A stretch of DNA of 64,000 nt from Kluyvera intermedia (GCF_021440345.1 NZ_JAKCNS010000003.1:18556-82555), one strand, 5' to 3'. Shown: positions 29,180-41,164, counted from the stretch's first letter. Numbers and translations: made by a program. Notes: generated by a model from the letters alone, not told the origin.

Positions 29180-30964
29180 TTATCTGATCAATTGTTCCGC
29201 TTTTGGCAAAATCTGTGCACCGGATCGCGCAGTGATATCATAATTGTAAATATCTGTTCGATATTGTGTCTGACCATCAGACCCGACAAAGGCGGTCAAA
29301 TAATAGAGATTAACCGGAATATTTTGCCGGATATTCACATAGCGGGTATTACCTTCTTTCAGCGCATCAGAAATTCGCGCGTCATTCCAGCCCGCATCCT
29401 GCAGCAGCATATTCGCCAAATCGGAGGCTTTATTAACCCGGACACATCCGGAGCTTAACGCCCTGGCATCTTTCTGGAACAGATTATGGTTCGGCGTATC
29501 ATGCAGATAAATAGCGTCCGAGCTTGGCATATTAAATTTATAACGCCCTAACGAGTTACGTTCCCCCGGTGCCTGCTGGAAGCGGAAGGGTAAATTCGAT
29601 GCGGTGATGGTTGACCAGTCCACGCGCCATGGATCGATAGTCTCTTTGCTATTCCAGCCACGCAGGACGGTGTAGTTGTGCCGCTCCAGATAGCCAGGAT
29701 CATCGCGCAGCTTCGGTAGAATATCGTTACGCGCCAGCGTCGGCGGTACATTCCACGGTGGATTCACCACCACGTTATTCAACGCGCTGCTCATCATCGG
29801 CGTTTTACGATCCGGACGCCCGACAATAACGCGCGAAGCCAACGCTTCGCTGCCGTTCAAATAATAGACTAACGAGTAGGCTGGAATATTCACCATAATA
29901 CCGGTGGAAACTTTCCCCGGTAATAAACGTAGGCGCTGAATATTAAGTGCCAGTACCCCGGCTCGCTGGGCTGAAGAGAGGTTAAGCCAGTCACGGGTTG
30001 ATGCGCCGATGACCCCATCTGCGCCTAACCCCTGTGCCGCCTGGAAGCGTTTAACCGCAGCCACCAGCGTCTGATCGTAGCCTGCTGGGCCGCTCTTAGC
30101 AGTTTTCTTCGTCTTACCGATATTATCGCCAGGTAGCGCAATATCCGGCCCGGAGTCCAGTACGCCATTGCGCTGCAATATCTCACGCAGCGCCGGAACG
30201 TCGCTACTCCATTGTCCTGGGCGTAAAGAGACCGTGGAGGTCAATTTCGGCCACGGACGAGAGTCGCCCGTCAGCGCCAGCAGCGCCTGGTGCATCGCGG
30301 CATACTGTGGATGCTGTGGCGCCAGAGCAGCAATAAACTGCGGCAACGTACCATTATCGAGGGCCAGCTGCCACTGATTGATAACCGACAGCGGCGGCGT
30401 CGCTAACGTATAAGGCTTATCGCTATATAACCAGCGGTTCCCCTGCACCGGAATGCCGCTAATAAAGTGCAGATAGCCCATCAGCGCGTCGGATAACACC
30501 ACGTCACGAGTCATGCCGCTGACGTTAGGATCGGTGAGCAGTTCTACCCAACGGGTAAACTGCGGCTGGAAACCGGCGATGGCCACTTCGGCTAACTGTT
30601 GTTGGAAGGCACGAACCGCATCACGGTTTTCCCACATCGGCTTCATTGCCCGAGCGGCATACAGCGTCACCAGTGGATTAAGATAGACGGGTTGGTATCC
30701 GGCAGGCAGAAGAGACAGGATTTCGGCACGACCTGCCGCCGCTGCCCCTGCGGCCAGAGGCTGACTTCCTGCCAAACTCGCCATCGCCGCCGATTGCGAC
30801 TCCGGGTGCTGAAGCACTGCCGAAGGCTCTGCCGGCAGCGCGGTACTATCAGATGGAACCAGCTCGGGTTCATCCGCAAAAGCAGTAAACAGCGGAGCAA
30901 ACGTCATTGCCAGACATAAAGTCACGGCAGACAATCGACGACCATTTTTTTTATTAAGCGACAT
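29180..30964 (-). CDS. ldtD: LdtD (YcbB), L,D-transpeptidase
   Basis: Protein of 594 residues from the chosen start (E. coli 615). After an N-terminal signal segment ([22 protein letters not shown]) come a variable Ala/Gly-rich stretch, an alpha-helical scaffold, a peptidoglycan-binding domain ([21 protein letters not shown]) and the YkuD catalytic domain with [12 protein letters not shown] and the catalytic Cys in [11 protein letters not shown]. LdtD makes 3-3 cross-links and can give beta-lactam tolerance by bypassing PBPs. The linker before the peptidoglycan-binding domain is shorter than in E. coli. ATG 30964 is preceded by AGGGGG; an in-frame ATG 11 codons upstream is possible. Confidence 0.93.
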   Translation of the reverse strand: MSLNKKNGRRLSAVTLCLAMTFAPLFTAFADEPELVPSDSTALPAEPSAVLQHPESQSAAMASLAGSQPLAAGAAAAGRAEILSLLPAGYQPVYLNPLVTLYAARAMKPMWENRDAVRAFQQQLAEVAIAGFQPQFTRWVELLTDPNVSGMTRDVVLSDALMGYLHFISGIPVQGNRWLYSDKPYTLATPPLSVINQWQLALDNGTLPQFIAALAPQHPQYAAMHQALLALTGDSRPWPKLTSTVSLRPGQWSSDVPALREILQRNGVLDSGPDIALPGDNIGKTKKTAKSGPAGYDQTLVAAVKRFQAAQGLGADGVIGASTRDWLNLSSAQRAGVLALNIQRLRLLPGKVSTGIMVNIPAYSLVYYLNGSEALASRVIVGRPDRKTPMMSSALNNVVVNPPWNVPPTLARNDILPKLRDDPGYLERHNYTVLRGWNSKETIDPWRVDWSTITASNLPFRFQQAPGERNSLGRYKFNMPSSDAIYLHDTPNHNLFQKDARALSSGCVRVNKASDLANMLLQDAGWNDARISDALKEGNTRYVNIRQNIPVNLYYLTAFVGSDGQTQYRTDIYNYDITARSGAQILPKAEQLIR

Positions 30965-31100
30965 CCCTTGCCCCCTGTTAAAGATACGAAGACCCATAAA
31001 GTGGGCTTACCTTCAGTATATAAAGACAAAAACATTTTTGCCCGGTGAAATGTAAAGAAGTCTAAAGATAATAACGCGATATCGCCGTTATGAGAAAAGC

Positions 31101-31126
31101 AAAAAGGGCGACATTTCTGTCGCCCT
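31101..31126 (-). terminator. Terminator of the cmoM-mukFEB operon
   Basis: Stem AGGGCGACA (31105-31113) / TGTCGCCCT (31118-31126), loop TTTC; on the minus strand it ends in five T residues. It lies 130 bases after the mukB stop. Confidence 0.88.
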
Positions 31127-31172
31127 ATATTCTGAATTCGGACACGATAACGGCTGCCCCGCCGGCCCAAGC

Positions 31173-31246
31173 CCATAGCAGGCCGGGTAAGGCCCGATAA
31201 TTTTCGCTGAATGACCTGATACACTGCGTGTTTATCAGGCCGTTCA
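31173..31246. repeat. REP-like segment and palindrome downstream of mukB
   Basis: GCAGGCCGGGTAAGGC near 31177-31192 resembles half of an enterobacterial REP unit. Next to it, TGAATGACCTGATA (31208-31221) pairs with TATCAGGCCGTTCA (31233-31246) in 13 of 14 positions. Both lie between the mukB stop and its terminator. No second copy was recognised elsewhere in the window, so REP membership is only suggested. Confidence 0.4.
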
Positions 31247-31255
31247 GGTGCCGTG

Positions 31256-34200
31256 CTATGAAGCGTCCGCGGTGCCTGGCAACGTTTCAGGAAGCTGAGC
31301 GGCGAAACCTCGCAGCCCAACCACGTGAACGTGCTCGTGGTTATTGACCACTTTACGCACAAGCTTATAGGTGGTCCCTTTCTCCGGACTGATGTTTTCC
31401 GGTGCCGCAATAATCAGCTGCATTTCCAGACGTTCACACAGCTCGAACAGCGTAGCAATGGAGCGGGCATCAAGACGAGCCGCTTCATCGAGGAACAGCA
31501 GACGGCATGGCGACAGATCTTTGCCGCGCAGACGACGCGCTTCATCTTCCCAGCTCTGCACTACCATCACCAGAATTGACATCCCGGTACCGATAGCCTC
31601 ACCGGTAGATAGCGCACCGGACTCTGCACGCAGCCAGCCGTCGGAGCCACGGTTAACCTCAACTTCCATTTCCAGATAGCTACGGTAGTCGAGCAGCTCT
31701 TCACCAATGGTCTGCGGCGTACGCTGGCCCATATCAATCTGCGGGTTAAGGCGCTGATAGAGCTTCGCCAGCGCTTCCGAGAAGGTCAGGCGGTTGCTGT
31801 TAAACAGATCCTGATGCTGTTCATGTTGCTCAGAAAGCACATCGAGCAGCATTGCGTGGGTTTCACGCACGTTGACGTTCAGACGCACGCTGTTCACCTG
31901 GCCGAACGACACGTTCTGCAGCCCCTGGTTCAGCTGGCGAATACGGTTCTGTTCGCGCTGAATAGTTTTGCGAATAATATTCGCTACGCTTCGGGAGCTA
32001 ATCGCCAGTTTCTGTTCGCGGTTGGTCAGCTCTTCGGTCAAACGACTCAGTTCAATTTCCATCTGTTCGATAGCTTCAACCGGGTCATCGGTGCGGATAA
32101 TATCCTGACGGATACGCTCGCGCAGGTGCTGATAGACGGCAACGAAGAACTGGATTTTACGCTCCGGACGCTTCGGATCTTCCGACATACGCAACACATC
32201 ACGCAGGTGTTCGTTATCCGCGACCGCCAGACGCAGCGCCCCCAGCGCTTTATCCGACATTGAGCGCAGATCGTCGGCTGAAAGATAGGCCAGTTCGCGA
32301 CGATGCAGACGACGTTCAACGTTGTTGTCTTTCACCAAACGCATCACCGCACACCATCCGGCCTTCGCGCTCACTACCTGTTCACGCATTTCCAGATAAT
32401 CACGTTCCAGCTTACGCAGCTTGCGGGTCAGGTTGTCCATCTCCGCTTCACAGAATGTCAGCGCTTTTTCCAGCTGGTTACGACGCGCGCGGTTGTTGCT
32501 GAGCTGTGCATGCAGTTCGTCACGACGCGCGCGCGCGCGCTCTTCGGCCCCGGCATCGGCGCGTACGCCGATATCTTTGAGTTCTTTATGCAGATCGTTG
32601 AGCAGCTCTTTTTTGGTGTCGTACGAGCTTTTCAGTGACGCCAACACCTGGCTGTACTGACTCACCTGGGCGGCGTGGGTACGCATCGCCTCACGGGCGC
32701 GGCTACGTTCGGTTTCGGCCTGCGCCAGACGCTGACGCAGTTTTTCGTTCAAATCGCTATTGCCGGAAAGCATATCGGCCGAGTCGGAATAGCCAAAGTG
32801 GGCGCGACGCTGCACCACTTCCGTCAGCGCAAAGGCCTGCTGACGCGCTTCTCGCTGTACCTGCTGCGACCAGGCGTAATCTTCTTTTAACTGCTCAAAT
32901 TGCTGTGGATCGCTTTGCAATACAGAAGCAATCGGCTCCAGCTTCGCCAGATGATTACCGTGCTGCTGGATAAAGCGCGCGGCTTCCTGGGCTTCATCCA
33001 GACGTTCCTGAATCTCATCGACGCGGTCGGCCAGTGTTTCATCGGCTAACAGGCTCAGACGCGGTAGCAAACGGTTCAGCAGAGCCACGCCCTCTTTCGC
33101 CTGTTCAAACTGCGCCTGTTGCTGTTGGTTATCGCTTTCGTGGCTGTTGAGCGCACGCTCAAGCTCGTTGCGACGGGTATTCAGTTTACGGATTTCCGCT
33201 TCTGGATCGTCATCAAAGGCCACCGACAGATGGCTACCGATGAAGCGGCTGAACGCCTGGTGCAGACGTTGGGTTTTCTGGACGTCAAACGACAGCGTCG
33301 CGAAACGTTCGGACAGCACTTCACGCTCAGCGTGCAGGCTTTCAATGCGGCTTTCACGCGCGGCACGACCAAACAGCGGCAGCGACGGGAAGCGAGAGTA
33401 ACGCCACTGGCGGTCGGCAATTTTAACGACAACCGCTTTTTCCAGTTCATCGACGGCAAACACGCTGTCATCAAACGACTGCGGATCCCCTTCAATCAGA
33501 TAGAGATCTTCCGGGCAATCTTCCAGGCCTTCCAGATACTCGGCGATCTGTGACAGATCCGGCACCACGATGGCGTGACGCGATGGGCCATACAGCGCGG
33601 AGAAGTACGGCGCATCTTCAAGGCTAACGTCGTCATAGATTTCCGACAGCAGTACGCCGCCAAAGCGTTCCGCCAGCGCGTTGAGACGTGGGTCTTCCGA
33701 GCCACCCGGCTGGCTTAAGCGTTCAATTTCATCATCGACCGCACGTTTACGCGTCCCGACTTCGTCGCGTTCCACAATGGCTTCACGCTCACGCTCCAGC
33801 AGTTGCTGAACATATTCGGTGACGTCCTGGCTTGATTCAAACTGTTCGCCGCTTTGCTCGCACAGCTGGTTCAGGCTATTTTGCGCCGCCAACCATACCG
33901 GTGCACGATGCATCAGCGCGGAAATCCGCGATTGCAGCTGCTCCTGCTCCTGGCGCAACGTCATACGCTGTTCACGCGCATCGCTGACGCAGTCACTCAG
34001 GGCAGCAATACGCGCTTCCAGTTCATGATGCAGCGTTTCGAGTTCGTCGATATCGTACTGTTTGCCCTGACGTTTACAGAAATCAGCCAGCAGACGTTCA
34101 GCATCCTGCTGTTCACGCAGACGCTGTTCCAGTTCGTTCAGACGGCTGCGCAGCGGCTGCGCCTGTTCTGCCAGATGACGCTGGTTGACGCCGTCGCGCA

Positions 34201-35704
34201 GTAATTCACGCGCGATTTCCCAGGCTTCATCACGCGCCAGCGGGCCGTTAATCGCCTCGACGATTTTAAACGCCTGCTCAAACTGGCTGTGCGCGGTCTG
34301 CGAAACGCTCATTTTCTGCTCTAAAGTCAGCAGTTTTTCGGTCGCTTCCTGTTCTTTAGCCTGGAATGTTTCCAGCCATTCATCCGCACTTTCTGGGGTT
34401 AAATCCGGCAGGTGGCACAGCTCTTTTGCACGCTGTAACGCCTGCAGCGCCTGGGTGTACTGAATCGCGCGCGTCTGCTGCACGTCCAGCGCCTGCTGGT
34501 AGTCCGCCAGTTGGCTTTTCAGTTCATCCACTTCCAGCTCGGCGGCTTCCGCACGGGCTTCGTTGTCTTCCTGCAGCTCGGCAGCTTCCGCCACCACTTC
34601 ATTTTGTTCTTCCAGACGAATTTGCAGCTCGTCCAGATCCGCTTCATAGCGTTCAATTTTTTCCTGCTGACGCAGGGCGGTTTGCACCAGATTCAGGTGA
34701 TCGCTGGCAGCCTGATGATCGGCTTCGAGATCCCCTTCCGCTCCGTTATGCTCCTGCAGCTCACGCGCCATATCCACGTGCTTGTACTGCTCCGCCGCGA
34801 GCTGTGAGCGGGAGGTAAACAGTTCGCGACGATATTCCAGCGCTTTATCCAGATGCACCCGACGCTCGTTGGCATGGCGCATATAGTCAGCGGCAACGTA
34901 GTCGGTGGCTTCAGAAATAAGGTGTTTAAACAGGTCGCGATCGGACTGGGTCACGCGGATCGCTTCCAGCGTCATGCGGTTTTCACGCAGCGCCGCTTCC
35001 ATATCCTGGAATGCTTTACGTACGCCGCTGTTTTCCGGTAACAGGTAGTCGCGCAGGGAGCGGGTAATAGCGCTGGAGATACCGCCGTACAGCGAGGCTT
35101 CAATCAGACGATAGAACTTGCTACGGTCAGACGCCGAACGCAGACGACGCGCCACGATGCCCAGATCGAACATCAGAGAGTGGTAGTCGGTAATCGAGTT
35201 GAACTGTTTGAACTGGACGCCTTCGATGGTATCGAGTTTGTCTTTAAGTTCCTGCAACGTCAGCACACGCGCCTGGCGATCGTTTAGCGTTTCGGTCAAC
35301 AGTTGAGTCGGCTGGAAGGAAGTCGGCAGACCCTGAATCGCGAAGGGTTTGATATCCACTTTACGATCGCGACCGGCAACCTGTTGCAGACGCACACCGA
35401 CGACCACGCGCTGGTTGCGTGAGTTCATCACGTCCAGCACTGAATAACAGACGCCCGCTTTCAGCTTACCGTGCAGACCTTTATCGCGTGAACCGCTGGT
35501 CGCCCCAGCCTCGGTGGTGTTACGGAAGTGCAGCAAGGTTAAGTCAGGGATCAGCGCCGTGACGAATGCCGCCATGGTGGTTGATTTACCCGCACCGTTA
35601 CCGCCGGACAGCGTCGTAACCAGTTCATCGAGGTCAAAAGTACGAGCAAAGAACCCGTTCCAGTTAATCAGCGTTAGCGAACGAAATTTACCGCGATCGA
35701 TCAT
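31256..35704 (-). CDS. mukB: MukB, SMC-like chromosome condensin ATPase
   Basis: Protein of 1482 residues (E. coli 1486). The N-terminal head has Walker A in [11 protein letters not shown] near residue 34. Long coiled coils follow (many E/Q/L-rich heptads, about 280-650 and 780-1100), separated by a globular hinge ([20 protein letters not shown]). The C-terminal head has the signature [20 protein letters not shown] and Walker [13 protein letters not shown] near residue 1400. MukB dimers with MukF and MukE extrude DNA loops and compact the chromosome; topoisomerase IV binds the hinge. The start codon shares one base with the mukE stop (TAATG). Confidence 0.98.
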   Translation of the reverse strand: MIDRGKFRSLTLINWNGFFARTFDLDELVTTLSGGNGAGKSTTMAAFVTALIPDLTLLHFRNTTEAGATSGSRDKGLHGKLKAGVCYSVLDVMNSRNQRVVVGVRLQQVAGRDRKVDIKPFAIQGLPTSFQPTQLLTETLNDRQARVLTLQELKDKLDTIEGVQFKQFNSITDYHSLMFDLGIVARRLRSASDRSKFYRLIEASLYGGISSAITRSLRDYLLPENSGVRKAFQDMEAALRENRMTLEAIRVTQSDRDLFKHLISEATDYVAADYMRHANERRVHLDKALEYRRELFTSRSQLAAEQYKHVDMARELQEHNGAEGDLEADHQAASDHLNLVQTALRQQEKIERYEADLDELQIRLEEQNEVVAEAAELQEDNEARAEAAELEVDELKSQLADYQQALDVQQTRAIQYTQALQALQRAKELCHLPDLTPESADEWLETFQAKEQEATEKLLTLEQKMSVSQTAHSQFEQAFKIVEAINGPLARDEAWEIARELLRDGVNQRHLAEQAQPLRSRLNELEQRLREQQDAERLLADFCKRQGKQYDIDELETLHHELEARIAALSDCVSDAREQRMTLRQEQEQLQSRISALMHRAPVWLAAQNSLNQLCEQSGEQFESSQDVTEYVQQLLEREREAIVERDEVGTRKRAVDDEIERLSQPGGSEDPRLNALAERFGGVLLSEIYDDVSLEDAPYFSALYGPSRHAIVVPDLSQIAEYLEGLEDCPEDLYLIEGDPQSFDDSVFAVDELEKAVVVKIADRQWRYSRFPSLPLFGRAARESRIESLHAEREVLSERFATLSFDVQKTQRLHQAFSRFIGSHLSVAFDDDPEAEIRKLNTRRNELERALNSHESDNQQQQAQFEQAKEGVALLNRLLPRLSLLADETLADRVDEIQERLDEAQEAARFIQQHGNHLAKLEPIASVLQSDPQQFEQLKEDYAWSQQVQREARQQAFALTEVVQRRAHFGYSDSADMLSGNSDLNEKLRQRLAQAETERSRAREAMRTHAAQVSQYSQVLASLKSSYDTKKELLNDLHKELKDIGVRADAGAEERARARRDELHAQLSNNRARRNQLEKALTFCEAEMDNLTRKLRKLERDYLEMREQVVSAKAGWCAVMRLVKDNNVERRLHRRELAYLSADDLRSMSDKALGALRLAVADNEHLRDVLRMSEDPKRPERKIQFFVAVYQHLRERIRQDIIRTDDPVEAIEQMEIELSRLTEELTNREQKLAISSRSVANIIRKTIQREQNRIRQLNQGLQNVSFGQVNSVRLNVNVRETHAMLLDVLSEQHEQHQDLFNSNRLTFSEALAKLYQRLNPQIDMGQRTPQTIGEELLDYRSYLEMEVEVNRGSDGWLRAESGALSTGEAIGTGMSILVMVVQSWEDEARRLRGKDLSPCRLLFLDEAARLDARSIATLFELCERLEMQLIIAAPENISPEKGTTYKLVRKVVNNHEHVHVVGLRGFAAQLPETLPGTADAS

Positions 35705-36408
35705 TACTCTTCCTCCCCGCTATCCTGCTGATTGTCGTCGTTCTCGTCATTGAGCTGCAGATGGTTTTCGATAGGCATCGCTTCACCATCGCGGATCATG
35801 CGCAGCTGCGCTTCACGCGCGTCGTCACCGGAGCGCACGTCGGCGCCAAAGCGGAAAACGGATTCGGTGATGCGGAACTTGCTGCTGTCATGCCCCATAA
35901 ACCAAACCATTCCCAGACGGCGCAGGCGGTTAAGTGAGGAACGCACTTTCTCTTGCAGTTTCTGACGGTCGAGGTCGGAACCCGTGGAGCGGTTGTTCAC
36001 CAGCTTCAGCAGTTTGCTCTCTTCGGCCAGCGCCAGCAGTTCGTCATACAGCTCCTGCTGGGTGAAGATACCTTCGTTGGCCAAACGTTCCGGGCTTAGA
36101 TAGAGGTAGCAGAGGATCTTGCCGACCATCATATCCAGCTCGGAGAGTACCGAACGCGGAATCAGCGTGGTGGAACGCGGGCGCAGATAGAAAAAACCTT
36201 CCGGCGCACGAATCAGTTCCACGTTATAGCGGGCGTAAAACTCTTCCAGATACTCCTGGAAATCCATTAAAAATGCGTGATTGTCCAGTTCGTCAAGACC
36301 AATATGACGACCGGCACGCAGCGCGCTGTCCAGCGCAGGAAAAAGAGGGTTGGCCAGGGCCTGTGCCAGTTTAACCGGCATCACTTGTTCAATATTTGTC
36401 GATGACAT
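35704..36408 (-). CDS. mukE: MukE, condensin subunit
   Basis: Protein of 234 residues. Winged-helix kite-type protein that binds MukF and the MukB heads. Conserved blocks are [48 protein letters not shown] and [16 protein letters not shown], with an acidic C-terminus ([15 protein letters not shown]). I chose ATG 36408 ([16 protein letters not shown]), as in the longer E. coli annotation; a start at MPVKLAQ nine codons in is also used in the literature. It overlaps the 3' end of mukF by 20 bases, so translation is coupled. Confidence 0.95.
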   Translation of the reverse strand: MSSTNIEQVMPVKLAQALANPLFPALDSALRAGRHIGLDELDNHAFLMDFQEYLEEFYARYNVELIRAPEGFFYLRPRSTTLIPRSVLSELDMMVGKILCYLYLSPERLANEGIFTQQELYDELLALAEESKLLKLVNNRSTGSDLDRQKLQEKVRSSLNRLRRLGMVWFMGHDSSKFRITESVFRFGADVRSGDDAREAQLRMIRDGEAMPIENHLQLNDENDDNQQDSGEEE

Positions 36409-37711
36409 GCGCCTGTACCTTGGCTCCGTAATCATTAATCGACTGCCATTTTGCTGGCAGTCCGGTGAAATCTGCGTGTGCTATACCCAAACGTACCGCC
36501 TGGTCGACCACAATTCGCGCTACGTCAAAGTGACGCGCACGCGGGTACTGCACCAGGTACTCTTTGACCACCAGACCGAGATCCAGCGGCAGCTGTTTGG
36601 TTTTATAAATCGCCAGTTGCTGTTCAATCAGCGCGGCGAGCTGTTCGCGAATTTCGTTAAATTCTTCGTACTCTAAATCCGGCGGAAGTTCCCCGGTGAC
36701 TTCTTCGTCACGCAGCGTCATCTCTTCATCACGCATATCCAGCAGGCGGTCGGCATTGGCGTAGGTGAGCGCCCACGGGGCATCGAAATAATTCTGCACC
36801 GACTGACGTAGACGCTGGGCGAAGACGCGGTTTTTATCCATATCAATCGCGGTACGGATAAATTTGTGCACGTGGCGGTCATAGCCAATCCACAGGTCAA
36901 TTGCCTGCTGGCCCCAGCTCACAATGCGGTCGAGCTTGCTTTGCAAATCGAACACCAGCCGATCAACAAACTGCAAATCGTTATGGCTGAGCGTGGCATC
37001 CTGAATACGCAGCAGGTTAGCCTGTAGCTTATCGCCTGCGGCGTCCAGCGTATCCTGAAGTTCTCGCAGAGTGCCGGAGGTTTCTGACAGCAGCAGTTCG
37101 CAGCTGGAGATCGCCGCGCGCCAGTCTTTGTTCAGCAACTGAGCGATATCATCTTTAACCGACTGCTGTTGCTCATCCATGATGCGTTGCGTCAGATCGA
37201 TGCTGTCGAAGATTTCCGCCACCGAGTATTTGAGCGGCGCGTAAACGTTGCGGTGCCAGTGGAATTCATCGCCCCCTTCATCCGCGGAATCCGCCGCCCT
37301 TTTCAACTCACCGGCAACAATGGACAGCTGCATTGACAGGCGCAGCGTCGAAAATTCGCGCTGACGAATATAGTAGTCGGTAATGCCAATACCCAACGGC
37401 GTCAGACGATAGATGGCGTTTCCTTCCGTGATTTCGCTGGTAAAGCGGTTCAGCAGACGTTGGCGAACCAGGTCGTTAATCGCGTTGTTGGCGCGAGTGC
37501 CGATGGTTTCACTGGTTTGCTCAAACGCATCACTGACGTAACGAAACGCATCCACCAGCTCGCCTTCCGTCATTTCACCTTCCAGTCGTTCGCCGTTCAG
37601 CGTTGCAACGGCCAGCAGAAATGAGAGCCTATCGACGGGTAGCGAGATGGCAAAATCATTTTTCCTGGCCCAGGCAACCAGTTCGGGGACTGTCTGGGAA
37701 AATTCACTCAT
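36389..37711 (-). CDS. mukF: MukF, kleisin subunit of the MukBEF condensin
   Basis: Protein of 440 residues, full length. MukF bridges the two MukB heads. The N-terminal winged-helix dimerisation domain ([26 protein letters not shown]) is followed by helical linkers, the MukE-binding middle, and a C-terminal winged helix that binds the MukB head ([20 protein letters not shown]). The start overlaps the cmoM 3' end by 8 bases and the end overlaps mukE by 20. This four-gene overlap chain is the same as in E. coli. Confidence 0.97.
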   Translation of the reverse strand: MSEFSQTVPELVAWARKNDFAISLPVDRLSFLLAVATLNGERLEGEMTEGELVDAFRYVSDAFEQTSETIGTRANNAINDLVRQRLLNRFTSEITEGNAIYRLTPLGIGITDYYIRQREFSTLRLSMQLSIVAGELKRAADSADEGGDEFHWHRNVYAPLKYSVAEIFDSIDLTQRIMDEQQQSVKDDIAQLLNKDWRAAISSCELLLSETSGTLRELQDTLDAAGDKLQANLLRIQDATLSHNDLQFVDRLVFDLQSKLDRIVSWGQQAIDLWIGYDRHVHKFIRTAIDMDKNRVFAQRLRQSVQNYFDAPWALTYANADRLLDMRDEEMTLRDEEVTGELPPDLEYEEFNEIREQLAALIEQQLAIYKTKQLPLDLGLVVKEYLVQYPRARHFDVARIVVDQAVRLGIAHADFTGLPAKWQSINDYGAKVQAHVIDKY

Positions 37712-38498
37712 CGTTTATCCTTGTTTCTGTCTGCGGCTTCAGTGCTGTGACATGAATATAGCGCCCCAGGCTAATGTACGGTTCCTGACGGCAATAGCGC
37801 GTTTCAAGCTCGAGCAGAATATCAAAACAGTTCTTCTGCATCTGCTTATCGCGCAAATAGTCATGAAACACTCGCACGCCGGTTTTCCCGTTAATGTGCC
37901 AGCCAATCTCTTCCAGCCAGCTATAGACCTGCTGCGGATCGCGCGGATAGTTCGGCGACAGCGTCCGCCTTTTCTTTTTCGGCATGCCGGCAACCACGTA
38001 ATCGAAGTTGCCCACCACCATGTTATGCATCAACAGGCCGTTTGCATTGTAGAACATTAATGATAAAGCGCCGCCCGGACGCAGCACCGACCACAGCGTT
38101 TTTAACACGTCCTGCGGATCGGCCACCCACTCCAGCACAGCGTGAAACAATATCAGATCAACAGGGCTTTCCAAATGCTCGTCCACGTCCTGGGCCGCGC
38201 AATGTATGAAATGCATGTTGTCGCTCACACCTTTCTCGCAGGCGGCCTTTTGTGCACGGGCGATCATCTCTGCGGAAAGATCGCACAGCGTCACATGATG
38301 TCCACGCTCCGCCATTTTGAGAGCCGTCTGGCCTTCACCACCGCCAGCATCGAGAATGCGCAGCGGTTTCGTGCCCATCGTCGCCAGCAGTACGTCCAGA
38401 TCCTGCCACAGAATAGCCTGACGCAACTTACCTTTGGTGGTGCCATAGATATTGCGCGAAAACTTTTCCGCCATGTCATCAAAATTGCGATCCTGCAC
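37704..38498 (-). CDS. cmoM: CmoM (SmtA), tRNA mcmo5U34 methyltransferase
   Basis: Protein of 264 residues (E. coli 261). Class I SAM methyltransferase with the SAM motif [20 protein letters not shown] near residue 47, followed by [12 protein letters not shown] and [15 protein letters not shown]. CmoM methylates cmo5U at the tRNA wobble position. It heads the operon with mukFEB and overlaps mukF by 8 bases. It is divergent from elyC across 128 bases, which must hold promoters for both. Confidence 0.95.
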   Translation of the reverse strand: MQDRNFDDMAEKFSRNIYGTTKGKLRQAILWQDLDVLLATMGTKPLRILDAGGGEGQTALKMAERGHHVTLCDLSAEMIARAQKAACEKGVSDNMHFIHCAAQDVDEHLESPVDLILFHAVLEWVADPQDVLKTLWSVLRPGGALSLMFYNANGLLMHNMVVGNFDYVVAGMPKKKRRTLSPNYPRDPQQVYSWLEEIGWHINGKTGVRVFHDYLRDKQMQKNCFDILLELETRYCRQEPYISLGRYIHVTALKPQTETRINDE

Positions 38499-38626
38499 CG
38501 GGCATCCTTACTGACTTCGCCAGCCACAAAAGGTCTATTTTGTCACACCCACGGCGAGAATGAAGCTACCTGGTGTAATATCACTGCATTCAGACGATCG
38601 GATGCTTAAAAAAGGTACTCTACAGA

Positions 38627-39406
38627 ATGCTTTTTATGCTGAAAAAGTATATCGGCGGAATGATGCTACCGCTGCCGCTGCTTCTTTTACTGGTGGGTTT
38701 AGGAATCGTCCTGGTTTGGTTCACGCGCTTTCAAAAACTGGGGAAAACCGCCATCACTGCGGGTTGGCTAGCGCTGTTGCTCTTGAGCCTACAGCCGGTT
38801 GCCGATGGGCTACTGAAACCGATTGAAGATAAATATCCCACCTGGCGCGGCGAAGAGCCGGTGCAGTACGTGGTGGTGTTAGGCGGCGGTTATACCTGGA
38901 ATCCGGACTGGGCGCCGAGTTCAAATCTTATCAACAACAGTTTGCCGCGTCTGGCGGAAGGGATTCGCCTGTGGCAAGCCAATCCGGGCGCAAAAATGAT
39001 CTTTACCGGCGCACGCGCGCTAACCAACCCCGTGAGCACAGCGGAGGCCGGTGCGCGAGTAGCGGAGAGTCTTGGCGTGCCGCGCAGTGAAATCCTCGTG
39101 CTTGATACGCCAAAAGATACCGAAGAAGAGGCCAGCGCGGTTAAAGCGGCCATTGGCGACGCTCCGTTCCTGCTGGTAACTTCTGCGTCCCATCTGCCCC
39201 GCGCGATGATCTTCTTCCAGCATGCGGGCCTGCACCCGCTGCCTGCTCCCGCCAACCAGTTAGCCATCGTTTCGCCGCTCAATCCGTGGGAGCGCATGAT
39301 CCCTTCCCCGGTCTGGCTGATGCACAGCGACCGGGTTGGTTACGAAACGCTAGGACGCCTCTGGCAGTGGCTAAAAGGCGATTCAGGAGAGCCAGGGGAT
39401 CAGTGA
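38627..39406 (+). CDS. elyC: ElyC (YcbC), DUF218 envelope biogenesis factor
   Basis: Protein of 259 residues, same length as E. coli. Two N-terminal membrane segments (PLPLLLLLVGLGIVLVWF and AGWLALLLLSLQPV) precede a DUF218 domain with VVVLGGGYTWNPDW, IFTGARA and LVTSASHLPRAMIFF. ElyC is needed for peptidoglycan synthesis at low temperature, probably through undecaprenyl-phosphate metabolism. The last 24 bases overlap the 3' end of ycbJ on the other strand, with no terminator between. Confidence 0.94.
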   Translation: MLFMLKKYIGGMMLPLPLLLLLVGLGIVLVWFTRFQKLGKTAITAGWLALLLLSLQPVADGLLKPIEDKYPTWRGEEPVQYVVVLGGGYTWNPDWAPSSNLINNSLPRLAEGIRLWQANPGAKMIFTGARALTNPVSTAEAGARVAESLGVPRSEILVLDTPKDTEEEASAVKAAIGDAPFLLVTSASHLPRAMIFFQHAGLHPLPAPANQLAIVSPLNPWERMIPSPVWLMHSDRVGYETLGRLWQWLKGDSGEPGDQ

Positions 39407-40276
39407 TTTTGAAGCTAGATCGAAGTGAGCGCGGTTAAATTTACCGGTATTCACTAACTTCTCGACTTCATCCCACAGCAGGTAGAGCCAGCGCCGCCAG
39501 AGGAACGCTTCTGCGACCGGGGCGCGCTGAATATAATGCCACAGCAGTTGTTCCGCCTGCGGGCTCTCATGCAGGCGGAATAGCTCGTATTCTCTCGGTG
39601 CCCACAAAATCGGTCCCGGTCCTACCGCCGCCAGCAGTTGGTCACTACGAGCATCTTTCAACATGCTGCGTAGCGTTAAATGACCGTGGATCAGTACGCA
39701 ATTATCGCTGAAACCCTCAAATAGCCTGTCCAGACATTCTCGAGTGCGAAACAGCAGCCGTTTGTCCTGCATCGTCAGACCCGTGCTGTGATAAAGGCCG
39801 AGCGTGTCCCATAGCACTTCAATCCGCTGGCGATACCATTGCGGCCAGTTATTTTCCTGAGTGCCGTCAACAAAACCGACGCAGCCCGAACTGTCTATCC
39901 GGTGCCATGACAGCATCGCTTCAACGATTTGATCTTTCAGCGCATCCCAACGCTGCGGGCTGCGGGTCGGCGCTTCTACCGGGACACCGCGCAGGCGTTC
40001 CAGTAACAGGACGTCAGGGCCAGGATGTTCTTCATGCGTCATCACCCCGTACACCACCGGCATACGGACGGTGCCGCTGCGCGCCAGCATCGATATTTTC
40101 CACGCCAGCTGACGAGCCAGCCCCGGTGACGAAAAACTCCGCGCCAATAATGGCATCGGGTTTCCGTTCGCATCGTACAGCGACCACAGCGCGGTATCCG
40201 TCTGCTCGTTAATACACTCTACACGGCTGAGTGATTCCCCTAAAAGATGGCTGAGTTCTACGCGTAGCTGTTCCAT
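39383..40276 (-). CDS. ycbJ: YcbJ, kinase-fold (aminoglycoside phosphotransferase-like) protein
   Basis: Protein of 297 residues, full length. A phosphotransferase-type fold is suggested by VLLLERLRGVPVE (hinge-like), the loop NCVLIHGHLTLRSMLKD (in place of the usual HGDLxxxN) and a following GPGPILWAPREYELFRL segment. The catalytic Asp of the loop is replaced, since the sequence reads HGHL, so enzyme activity is uncertain. No function is established for the E. coli homologue to my knowledge. It converges on elyC with a 24-base overlap. Confidence 0.9.
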   Translation of the reverse strand: MEQLRVELSHLLGESLSRVECINEQTDTALWSLYDANGNPMPLLARSFSSPGLARQLAWKISMLARSGTVRMPVVYGVMTHEEHPGPDVLLLERLRGVPVEAPTRSPQRWDALKDQIVEAMLSWHRIDSSGCVGFVDGTQENNWPQWYRQRIEVLWDTLGLYHSTGLTMQDKRLLFRTRECLDRLFEGFSDNCVLIHGHLTLRSMLKDARSDQLLAAVGPGPILWAPREYELFRLHESPQAEQLLWHYIQRAPVAEAFLWRRWLYLLWDEVEKLVNTGKFNRAHFDLASKSLIPWLS

Positions 40277-40382
40277 GTCGGATTACCCCTATAAAAGCCA
40301 TTGCTTTCATAATGAGCATACGAGATGTAAATTTCACCAGACAAGATCAAAATTGCAACAGAAAATCAGGAAACGGTGGGGC

Positions 40383-40410
40383 AGGAAATGCCCCCTTATC
40401 GCAAGGGGGC
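40383..40410 (-). terminator. Hairpin after kdsB
   Basis: Eight-pair stem GCCCCCTT (40390-40397) / AAGGGGGC (40403-40410) with loop ATCGC, 7 bases after the kdsB stop. The minus-strand T-run is weak (ATTTCC). Confidence 0.7.
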
Positions 40411-40417
40411 GAAAGGA

Positions 40418-41164
40418 TTACTTCATTTCAGCACGAACGCGAGCCAGATCTTCCGGCGTATCGACGCCCGTACCTGGGACTTCTTTGGCCACGGCAACGT
40501 GAATTTTTTCACCGTACCAGAGCACGCGCAGCTGTTCGAGCATCTCAATATGCTCAAGCGGGCTTGGTGCCCAGTTGACGTAGCGGCGAATAAACCCGGC
40601 GCGATAACCATAGATTCCGATGTGACGTAAGAATGAGTCACCGACCTGTTCGCGACTTTTCGCAAAACGGTCGCGATCCCATGGGATCGCCGCGCGCGAG
40701 AAATAGAGCGCGTAGCCGTCTTTGTCCATCACCACTTTCACCGCATTCGGATTAAAAACCTCTTCGGCATCGTGGATAGGCACCGCCAGCGTCGCCATGC
40801 CGGACTGACTGGCTGCCAGATTATCTGCCACCTGACGGATAATCACCGCCGGGATCATTGGCTCATCGCCCTGAACGTTAACAATGACGGTATCGTCGCT
40901 GAAGCCACACTTCTCAACCACTTCCGCCAGACGTTCAGTACCAGACTGGTGATCGGCACGAGTCATGCAGACTTCGCCACCGGCGGCTTCAACGGCCGCG
41001 GCCACTTCCTGGTGATCGGTTGCCACGATAATACGTTCGGCACCGGATTCGCGCGCGCGCTCCAGCACGTGCACAATCATAGGTTTGCCGTTGATATCCT
41101 GCAGCGGTTTACCCGGCAGGCGCGTAGAGGCAAAACGCGCGGGAATAATAACGACAAAACTCAT
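40418..41164 (-). CDS. kdsB: KdsB, CMP-KDO synthetase
   Basis: Protein of 248 residues, full length. It activates KDO with CTP to give CMP-KDO for the lipopolysaccharide inner core. The N-terminal nucleotide-binding motif is [17 protein letters not shown]; later blocks include [32 protein letters not shown] and [13 protein letters not shown]. Its start overlaps the ycaR stop by four bases. It lies near lpxK and msbA, so three LPS genes are close together. Confidence 0.97.
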   Translation of the reverse strand: MSFVVIIPARFASTRLPGKPLQDINGKPMIVHVLERARESGAERIIVATDHQEVAAAVEAAGGEVCMTRADHQSGTERLAEVVEKCGFSDDTVIVNVQGDEPMIPAVIIRQVADNLAASQSGMATLAVPIHDAEEVFNPNAVKVVMDKDGYALYFSRAAIPWDRDRFAKSREQVGDSFLRHIGIYGYRAGFIRRYVNWAPSPLEHIEMLEQLRVLWYGEKIHVAVAKEVPGTGVDTPEDLARVRAEMK

